This document shows positions 55,991-64,000 of a DNA stretch of 64,000 bases, piece by piece. This stretch comes from Ashinkailepas kermadecensis (lineage: Eukaryota > Arthropoda > Thecostraca > Neolepadidae): NCBI GenBank assembly GCA_034440615.1, contig JAOTOM010004628.1, positions 243,501-307,500 on the forward strand. The letters run 5' to 3'. Made by a program: the position numbers and the translations under genes. Position 1 is the first letter of the stretch. Each line of letters begins with the position of its first letter. A model generated the notes under the pieces. That model ran no database searches and was not told where the DNA came from. It worked only from the letters and a program-made list of their open reading frames with translations.

Positions 55991-56471
55991 CGATAATTTC
56001 GCGAAGGTGACAACGAGAAGTGGATTGAATTGGTTTTCTTATCGCCATCTTAGGGAATTATTTATTTGTATAACATTTGGTGCTGGCTGTAAGGCACCTG
56101 GCCCACAAGCTAAAATAATAAATCCTCTGCGAATGAATTCACGGCTAGAACAAGCATTGAACAACAGTGCATAAATTACAATGAAGCAATGCAAAAATGG
56201 CAATGCAGAAATATTGCAAAACTTTCAAATTCCACGCCGTCACGCCCATGGTTTTCGCTGTGCTTCACCGTTTTGTAAATGACGTCGTTGAGAAGGTATT
56301 GAAGCTGGGAAGCTGTAATCACAGAAGACAAGTTTGTAGGAAGAAAATGCATTTATAAACATCATTCCTCCCAATTTGTATGGGGCATCGGTGTTCTTTT
56401 GTATGCTTGTGAGGGGGAATTTGTCCCCTCAATGTTGGCTTTGCCCATGTTTCTGAAAATTATTGGGAGAC
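55991..56471. other. spacer, nothing recognised
   Basis: AT-rich non-coding DNA. Confidence 0.35.
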
Positions 56472-58726
56472 CAGTGGCGTACCTATATTTGCGTCAAGGT
56501 GGAGGGTGAGAAACGTATTTGGAGGGGTCCACCTACCCCATGAAAAAAGTCCTCGGATTTGGACCACTATTTTGTCAAAGGGGACCTTTTAAAATAAAAT
56601 AATTAGTAATCAACTGAATTGTCATATGGAGGGGCTTAATCTACCACTATCGCTTCTGATTCGTCGGATTTCAACCCTAACTCCCCCACCCTGTTAGAAT
56701 GCTTATTTTGGTATCCCTTGATAAGTTACCTCACATTGCTGAAATTACACCTATCAAATCACTTTAAAATGTAAAATTTCCCAATTTCAGACATTTCAGT
56801 TCATAGCGCCCGGTCGCCACGACGCCAACGTTAGTGCACATGCGCACCCATCTTGCGCATTCGGCGCATTCGCCACACTTCGTGCGATGCTACGGTTTCT
56901 GCTAGGCCTGCTACATTTTGCTAATTGCTGCCACATGGTAGACTTGCCCCATATTTGACGTCATGGAATGCTTCGTATGGACATTCGCTGCGAAAATTCT
57001 ATTAATTAAATTCGATCATTAGTTCCCTATTTCCAACATTTTATGGTGGTTAAGAAATGCGGATAACAGCTGAGCTTTGATGCCCCTCATATCTTTGATT
57101 AAATATGCTCCCAGGTTGGCTACCGGACCGAGGCCCTGCCTCAGTGTTCTTTTTTTTACCCGTTTCGTGTTTCTTCGTCTACGGATATGTCCTAGGGCTT
57201 CAATCCATTATTTTTAGGAGCCCAGCACATTTTCTAAACCCCTGCTCGTTTTAGGGTTTGTGGCTTTTTTGTGTACCGATTATTTTTTTTAGGTGTCGGG
57301 GCGCTTTCAAAGATCCCGATGTGTTTACTTAGTCCTCGGTCTTTTTGTTCGTTTTGGGACCATGCTGGTTTTTCCGGCCCCAGCCTCTTTTTCAGGCCCT
57401 TGTGCATGGCATGGCCCCTGTGTGCCTTGAGAGCTTCAGGTTTATTTTTTTTTAGAGCTCCCGGTATGTTTATTTAAGGCTGCAACGCATGTTTTAAGGC
57501 CCTGTCGCTTTTTGCGAGACTGTGCGCTTTGGAGGCCCCGTTGCACTTTCGGCCCCCGTTGTGCTCTTAGGGTCCCGCTGTGTTTATTTGGGGCTTCTGA
57601 CGTACATTTGTGGGGCCCGAGTGCAATTTTGGGGCTTCGGCGTGATTTGTATGGGTCCCAGCGCAACTTATCGCGCCCAGACGCGTGGTTCCGGGGACCC
57701 AACGCTAGTTTCCTGGGCTCAACGCGATTTTTGTGGATCTCTTCTGAATTTTCTTTAAAGTCCAAATCCCGGCATTATTTTTTCGAGCCCCTGGCGTCAT
57801 GTTTTTGCATTTCACCTCGATTTTTGTCGAGCTCCGGTATGTTTTTCTGGACCGTACGCGATTTGTGAAGGCATCTGATGATATGTTTGGTGCTCCGGAG
57901 CCATTTTCCTGATCCGGACAGTTATTTTTGTTTAATCTCTCCTTATTTTGGAAGGCTCCGGCTTGATTTTTTTGGGGGATACTGATCCGATTTTTGGGGT
58001 CACACTGTGCTTATGTGGGGACCTAGAGGCCAATTTTTGGGAGCCCCGACGTGAATGTTTGATGCCCAGACCAAATTTTTGGGACTACCGATGGGAATTG
58101 TGGGTCTCGAACGCGATATTTGGGGAACCGGTTCGAGTTTGTGGGGCGCGTTGTACTTAGTTGTGACCCCAACGCGATCTTTGCGGTTCCTGTTGCAGAT
58201 TTTCGGGCTCGGAGCGAGTTTTCTGGGCCGGCCGTATTTATCGGGTCAGCCCCCTGCGCGAATTCCGGTGGACCGACGCGAATTTTTGTGGCCCCAGCGC
58301 GACATTTTGTGGCCCCGGCACGATTCTTGGGAGCTTATCCCTCTTGGGAGAGAGGGGACATTTGCCCCTTTGATATGCCACTGCGGCCACCGAAGGTGTT
58401 TTTTCAGCCGATGGCACCTTTCGAAGTGTAAAAGCCCTCCGGGTAATTTTTTTCCGGACCTGTTCTTAATTTGCCGGTGCTGGGGTCGATTCGATCGAGT
58501 GTCGGTGTGAACTTTTTGGACATCGAGTTCTATCTTTTTAAAGGTCCTTATGTGATATTTGTTGGTCCCGGTACGATTCTTCGGTCTCCCGGTGTGATTT
58601 TTTCTTTCTCGATGCCCTGACACGTTTTTTCCGGTGCCCAACGGGTTTTTGGGTGACTGACCCGATTTTTAGATTAGGAGGGGCGACTGCCCCCTCTGCC
58701 CCCCTTCCCCCGGCGACCATTTCCCT
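56472..58726 (+). mobile_element. 2.2-kb interspersed repeat, copy B
   Basis: Begins CAGTGGCGTACC. It aligns with copy A (25599-27757) through blocks such as CGCCCGGTCGCCAC, GCGCATTCGGCGCATTCG and CACTTCGTGCGATGCT, then the same T/G-rich block series (for example AACGCATGTTTTAAGGCCCT in both). The right end is degraded (CCCCCTTCCCCCGGCGACC). No transposase frame is recognised. Confidence 0.65.
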
Positions 58727-58899
58727 ATTTTGGTGCAATACAGTGCCAGCGTGATGCTTGGCTCCAGACCTCAACGGTAGAACTTAAAGAAAGCGGATTG
58801 GGGAAAAGTCGAGGAAAATGTGGAAGCTTGCTTACCAAGTGATGCTAAGGATGTGCCCTCTCGGTGGAGCAGTTTACATCTATAATTATTCAGTCCGCT
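58727..58899. other. spacer
   Basis: Nothing recognised. Confidence 0.3.
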
Positions 58900-59585
58900 G
58901 ATTCCTCCATTCCATGAACTTCTGGTGCTTCCCGGCGCTCACCAGTTCCATGGTGGTCAACAGAATGCCGTGACACCATACGCGCACGTAAGAGAGCATT
59001 TCAAACATTCAACAGAAATAGCGACAAGGCAAACTTCATAGCATTTCAAAAGGCACGAGCATTAGCGCGCCGAATTATACGAGAAGCTAAGCGGAAGTCA
59101 TGAATGAATATGTGTCTACTGTAGAAGGATATGTGTCTACCGATTTACCCCAACGACCCAAGTATGGTCCCATATTAAACGTATTGCTGGTCAGTATAGT
59201 GCGGTCCGCCTTCCCGTATTGCACGTGGCTGGTGTGTACGTGACCCGTCCCGCTGAGGTTGCTATGGAAATAGCCCAGGCTCTATCAGCCCGCAGTGGAG
59301 ATGGAAATTACCACTCAGAATTTCTCCGAAAAAACGAAATCAGAAGCTAAGCCATTTGATTTTCCCACACATGATGATCTGTGTTATAACGAACCATTTA
59401 GTATGCATGAGTTACGTTCCGCAATCAGAGATATAAAGAGTGTGGCAGAGGGATCTGATGGAATTCATAATGACATGCTAAGACACCTACCTCTGCGAGT
59501 ACTTGACGCACCTTTGGCGTCGTTGAACAGAGTATGGGAGGAGGGCTAATTTCAGGATTCTTGGCGGGAAGCCATAGTGGGTGCG
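58900..59585 (+). pseudogene. I-like LINE ORF2 fragment (pre-RT linker and start of RT)
   Basis: Plus-strand frames read PWWSTECRDTIRARKRAFQT, ALARRIIREAKRKS, then after stops ALSARSGDGN-like sequence and, at 59295-59549, NEPFSMHELRSAIRDIK, EGSDGIHNDMLRHLP and LNRVWEEG, followed by DSWREAIVG. These are the region just before RT motif 0-1 and RT motifs 1-2 of I/Jockey-type LINEs. It is truncated on both sides and broken by stops. Confidence 0.8.
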
Positions 59586-60640
59586 TTCCACGACAAATCG
59601 ACCCCAACTTTCCAATTTTACACCCACTAAATTTGTATTTGGACCAAAATTGATGTACATGGTAGTCTTGTGCTCTGAACACGCCTGGACAAGGTTTAAC
59701 CCGATCCGACTAACGGTTTCAGAGTTATGGTCTACGGCAGCATTTTGAGGTCACATGACAAGGGTATCTTTGTCAATAGATATCTCATGGATAATGAAGA
59801 GAAAATGTGACATATTATGCATCTTTGAGAAGAAAAATGATTGAAGAAAATAAATCCGTGATAAAATATCAACATTTCTCATGTTTGACCTAGTGACCCC
59901 ATCACCTCGTGACCTCGTGACCTTCTGTGACACCTAGTCCATTTAAATTGATAAATTTAAGTGCAGAAATACAAACGGGCATGATTTGTCTGCCATACAA
60001 TTTTTTAAACATGCGTTTTGCTTTTAATTATCCCATATATGCGTCCGTTCTCCATGGTTTCTATGATTTTCCGATTTTCGGAATGGGCGGATTTCGAGTA
60101 AGTTGTCTCCCATTGCAAAACTACGGGGGATCGAACAATGAAATTTAAAGTGGTGATATAAAAGCGGTTCCTTAACAAAAATACCTAAAACCGATGGAAG
60201 TCTTATTGTTTGCCCTAATAAACTTCACAAAGTTCAAGGTATCCTACCTATCATTACCGATAGGTTGGGTATTGGAGTTTACGGTCACATCGACTGCATC
60301 GATCATGCAGCGCCCATATCATCGTCAATAAAACAATGGCATACGCACGAAGGTCAGTCGACGAGACAACTGAATGTGAAGGGGTCGATGTACGTGTGAC
60401 ATCATGCAAAATGCACAAAAAGCATGCAAATCGCAAAAATCAGATTAGGTGGCTGCCTTGCAAGTAAGCCTTGTAAATACAAGGCTTGGAAGTAAGTAAG
60501 TAAGCCTTGTAAACGGGCAGCGCGATCGGAACTTTTGCGAATCTGCCGGATCTGAAATCTCCGTCTACGGCTGACCTGCTCATGTAAACGGGGTAATAGT
60601 CTCGTCGGAGGCAGTAACGTCTGTAGCACTAGCGTCCTGT
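59586..60640. other. intergenic sequence, nothing recognised
   Basis: Contains a cluster of TGACCTAGTGACC / TGACCTCGTGACC motifs at 59885-59932. GTAAGCCTTGTAAA recurs near 60464 and 60500. Confidence 0.4.
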
Positions 60641-61010
60641 AGCAGCAATGTCGCACACCACCGATATCTTGAGCGGCAAAGTCTGTAGCAGCTATGCAGT
60701 ATGGTAGTGGTGTGTGCAAACAATGCCGGTAGCAGTGAAGTCATAATTATCAATGTCGAGTAGTAGTACGTTGGAGGTGATTTTTGGAGCGACAAACCCT
60801 GTAGCAGTAATGTCGCACGGTTTAGCTGTGGACAAGAAGCAATGTCGGCAGCAGTAAGGTCAGAAGTATTAATGTCGAGTAGCAATACTGTGTAGGTGAT
60901 GTTTGGAGCGGCGAAGCCTGCAGCAGTAATGCAGTGTGGCAGTGGTGTGTAGAAGCAATGTCGGTAGCAGTAAGATCAGAAGCATCAATATCGAGTAGCG
61001 AGAAGGTTAT
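60641..61010. repeat. ~118-bp tandem repeat
   Basis: Three diverged copies marked by GCAGTAAGGTCAGAAGTATT + AATGTCGAGTAG at about 60730, 60848 and 60965, with GCAGTAATGTCGCAC and GAGCGGCGAAGCCTG blocks between. Confidence 0.85.
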
Positions 61011-61014
61011 GCCC

Positions 61015-61130
61015 AGTTCAAAATGGTACCTTCGGGAGGATATCATACCCAGATCCAGACGGTGCCTTCGTGAGAATGTCATGCCCGGATCCGGACGGTT
61101 TCTTCGCGAGGATGTCATGCCCTCTCCAAG
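61015..61130. repeat. ~44-bp tandem repeat, three copies
   Basis: GGTACCTTCGGGAGGATATC / GGTGCCTTCGTGAGAATGTC / GGTTTCTTCGCGAGGATGTC, each followed by ATRCCC and, after the first two copies, GATCCGGAC-type sequence. Confidence 0.85.
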
Positions 61131-61182
61131 ACTACTAGTTCTATCCGTCTTCAGTATTTGGCCGAGAGGATGCGCAGCGAAA

Positions 61183-61590
61183 TACTCGACAGTTGAGTAT
61201 GATCACGAACATTCATGGCGCATTGCTGACCAGTACTCGACAGTTGAGTATGACCACGAACATTCATGGCGCATTGCTGACCAATACTCGACAGTTGAGT
61301 ATGACCACGAACATTCATGGCGCATTGCTGACCAGTACTCGACAGTTGAATATGACCACGAACATTCATGGCGCATTGTTGACCAATACTCGACAGTTGA
61401 GTATGACCACGAACATTCTTGGCGCATTGGTGACCAATACTCGACAGTTGAGTATGACCATGAACATTCTTGGCGCATTGGTGACCAATACTCGACAGTT
61501 GAGTATGACCATGAACATTCTTGGCGCATTGGTGACCAATACTCGACAGTTGAGTATGACCATGAACATTCTTGGCGCATTGATGACCTA
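61183..61590. repeat. 51-bp minisatellite
   Basis: Eight copies of TACTCGACAGTTGAGTATGA + CCACGAACATTCATGGCGCA + TTGCTGACCAA, in two blocks (ATTCATGG early, ATTCTTGG late). Each unit has a short palindromic core, ACTCGACAGTTGAGT. Open in several frames because 51 is a multiple of three. Confidence 0.97.
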
Positions 61591-62555
61591 CCCTAAATTG
61601 CAGCATGGTATGCCCACCAAGGAACCCCGATCAAAGTTTCCAATTTTATTCCAAACTGGAATGCAATAAAATTGTTAAAAGTTGTAGGTTGTAAAAGTTA
61701 ATAGGAATTTGTAGCAAAATATCCAAGATGAAGCACAGAAACTGTTACATGAAACGTCGGTCTTCTGAACTCCACATTATGCAATTTCTTCTACCTGGCA
61801 GGCAATCATATTTTCATATGAAAGTTCTCAGTATTCAGGGAGCTCAGTCACATGGCTAGATACATTCCTTGCCGATGCAAGGGGGTGGGGGAGGTGGAGC
61901 AGCTAGGCAGTACCCCGTAGGCTCCGTCGCCCGACGGCCTGGTCCAATTATAATTCTCGTATTATAATGGTATTATAAGCGCTTCCTGGTTCAGATGTAC
62001 TTGTACGTTGTCGAGCCATTCGGTTACAATTCGAAGATGTCACGGTTGCGCAGTGTTCGTCTCAAATGATTAGGGTAGTGGTGGGTGCGAGATCACGCTG
62101 CTCAAAGCCAGTCCCGTGTGTGTGTGTGTGTGATTAGGGTTTTAGGGCGCATCGACCATGGTAGATCATTTAGCGCCCATCAAAGCCGGTCCCATGGATC
62201 TCCAAATGCAATACTGCGTCTTCTCGCCTTATCTCCGAGTATCACTATTTATGTCCTCTATTTAATTCTGAAGGTGGATAATTTCAGAAAACTCCTTTCT
62301 AAGCTAGATCAATGAGCAGAAAAACAACTTCGTCCCCTTGAAAACAAGCTTGTCCTTCCCCAGCAAAGCCTGGTGGCAGCGCCCTTGGCTATCGCACTCG
62401 CTTCGCGCACGGCGTGGCCCGGTGAAGCTATCGATTTAATGTCACTCTATGGAACGCCGCCCTGTTCTCTTGCTCGAACACCAGCCTTTGAATGCCTTGT
62501 GTCCCACCTCTTTGGGTGCAATGCAATTCCTTTGGTCGGCGTTTGTACGCCACAG
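61591..62555. other. intergenic spacer
   Basis: Nothing recognised apart from a TG run at 62116-62132. Confidence 0.35.
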
Positions 62556-63550
62556 TGGCACGTCACAGTGGCACGGCACAGTGGCACGGCACAGTGGCAC
62601 AGCACATTGGCAAAGCATACCACAGCATAGTGGCACAGCACAGTGGCACACCACAGTGGTACAACACAGTGGTACACCACAGTGGTACAACACAGTGGTA
62701 CACCACAGTGGTACAACACAGTGGCACGGCACAGTGGCACGCTACAGTGGCACGTCACAGTGGCACGTCACAGTGGTACACCACAGTGGTACAACACAGT
62801 GGTACACCACAGTGGTACAACACAGTGGTACAACACAGTGGTACACCACAGTGGTACAACACAGTGGTACACCACAGTGGTACAACACAGTGGTACACCA
62901 CAGTGGTACAACACAGTGGCACGGCACAGTGGCACGGCACAGTGGCACGCTACAGTGGCACGTCACAGTGGCACACCACAGTGGTACAACACAGTGGTAC
63001 ACCACAGTGGTACAACACAGTGGTACAACACAGTGGTACAACACAGTGGTACACCACAGTGGTACAACACAGTGGTACACCACAGTGGTACAACACAGTG
63101 GCACGGCACAGTGGCACGGCACAGTGGCACGGCACAGTGGCACGGCACAGTGGCACGCTACAGTGGCACGTCACAGTGGCACACCACAGTGGTACAACAC
63201 AGTGGTACAACACAGTGGTACAACACAGTGGTACACCACAGTGGTACAACACAGTGGTACAACACAGTGGTACACCACAGTGGTACAACACAGTGGTACA
63301 ACACAGTGGTACAACACAGTGGTACAACACAGTGGTACACCACAGTGGTACAACACAGTGGTACACCACAGTGGTACAACACAGTGGCACGGCACAGTGG
63401 CACGGCACAGTGGCACGGCACAGTGGCACGCTACAGTGGCACGTCACAGTGGCACGTCACAGTGACACAACACAATCGCACAGAACACTGGCACATCAAA
63501 ATAGCACATCACAGTGGAACATCACAATGGCACGGTACAGTGGCACGGTA
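62556..63550. repeat. 13-bp minisatellite array (1 kb)
   Basis: About 75 copies of ACAGTGGTACAAC and the variants ACAGTGGTACACC, ACAGTGGCACGGC and ACAGTGGCACGTC, arranged in higher-order blocks: a GGCAC group then a GGTAC group, repeated four times. All frames are open, giving false ORFs up to 391 codons. Confidence 0.97.
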
Positions 63551-63645
63551 CAGTGACATAGTCAACTCTGGCACACACCATTCGCTCCAATGGTGCCGTG
63601 TGCCCCGACAGTCACATAACGTGCACAGCTTGGCACAGAAAGCCA
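63551..63645. other. short spacer between arrays
   Basis: Nothing recognised. Confidence 0.3.
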
Positions 63646-64000
63646 GCACCTGGCACATAGGGCATCCACCAGGCATCCACCAAGCCAGCACCTGGCACAT
63701 AGGGCATCCACCAGGCATCCACCAAGCCAGCACCTGGCACATAGGGCATCCACCAGGCATCCACCAAGCCAGCACCTGGCACATAGGGGCATCCACCAAG
63801 CCAGCACCTGGCACATAGGGGCATCCACCAGGCATCCACCAAGCCAGCACCTGGCACATAGGGCATCCACCAGGCATCCACCAAGCCAGCACCTGGCACA
63901 TAGGGCATCCACCAGGCATCCACCAAGCCAGCACCTGGCACATAGGGCATCCACCAGGCATCCACCAAGCCAGCACCTGCACATAGGGCATCCACCAGGC
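63646..64000. repeat. 42-bp minisatellite, cut by the window end
   Basis: Copies of AAGCCAGCACCTGGCACATA + GGGCATCCACCAGGCATCCACC, with one shortened unit near 63790. It runs off the window. Confidence 0.97.

Noticed and set aside
62449..63818. ORFs of 338-391 codons across the 13-bp array
   Set aside because: All three forward frames and the reverse frames are open because the repeat unit lacks stops; the peptides are just the repeat translated, with no start context or domain.

Overview
This window is animal (metazoan) genomic DNA, not bacterial. Genes are split by GT-AG introns, retrotransposons and cut-and-paste transposons of several clades are present, tRNA-derived SINEs occur, and about twenty unrelated minisatellite arrays together fill very roughly a fifth of the 64 kb. 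Host coding exons have very GC-rich third codon positions. Pogo-PHD transposons, I-like LINEs and runs of CCTAACC-type motifs would fit an arthropod or another invertebrate, but the sequence alone does not fix the species.

Only two host genes are supported. (1) The last two coding exons of a cytospin (SPECC1/SPECC1L family) gene lie on the + strand at 5837-5987 and 35693-35782. They encode the C-terminal half of its calponin-homology domain and its stop codon, and are separated by an inferred intron of about 29.7 kb. Neither exon appears as an obvious long ORF; they were recognised from splice sites and CH-domain residues. Everything from 1 to 5836 would be the preceding intron. (2) A GC-rich single-block gene on the - strand (41408-42514) encodes a copine/RGLG-type von Willebrand A domain protein with an N-terminal membrane segment and no RING finger. 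The two genes converge tail to tail, about 5.6 kb apart.

Layout: 1-5836, minisatellites; 5837-5987, cytospin exon; 5988-35692, intron. The intron holds a nearly full-length but broken antisense CR1-type LINE (about 9345-14460), three SINEs, two further LINE fragments, a 2.2-kb interspersed repeat with CAGTGG/CCACTG ends, several hairpins, eight minisatellites and a 3.4-kb transposon with 0.63-0.65-kb inverted repeats and a decayed transposase gene (31993-35383). The region 35693-41400 holds the cytospin 3' end and minisatellites. The vWA gene follows, with a 21-bp repeat array just upstream of it. From 43 to 64 kb the window is almost entirely mobile and tandem DNA: a second CR1 piece, an I-like LINE interrupted by a MITE with perfect 30-bp inverted repeats, a full-length pogo-type transposon with an intact 633-residue transposase ending in a PHD-like zinc finger, a second copy of the 2.2-kb repeat, an I-like RT fragment, and four long arrays up to the window edge.

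No operons, CRISPR arrays or bacterial regulatory systems are present. The strongest leads for something little described are the long-TIR transposon, the vWA gene separated by a single in-frame TGA from an open heptad-encoding minisatellite, and the unusual cytospin terminal intron.
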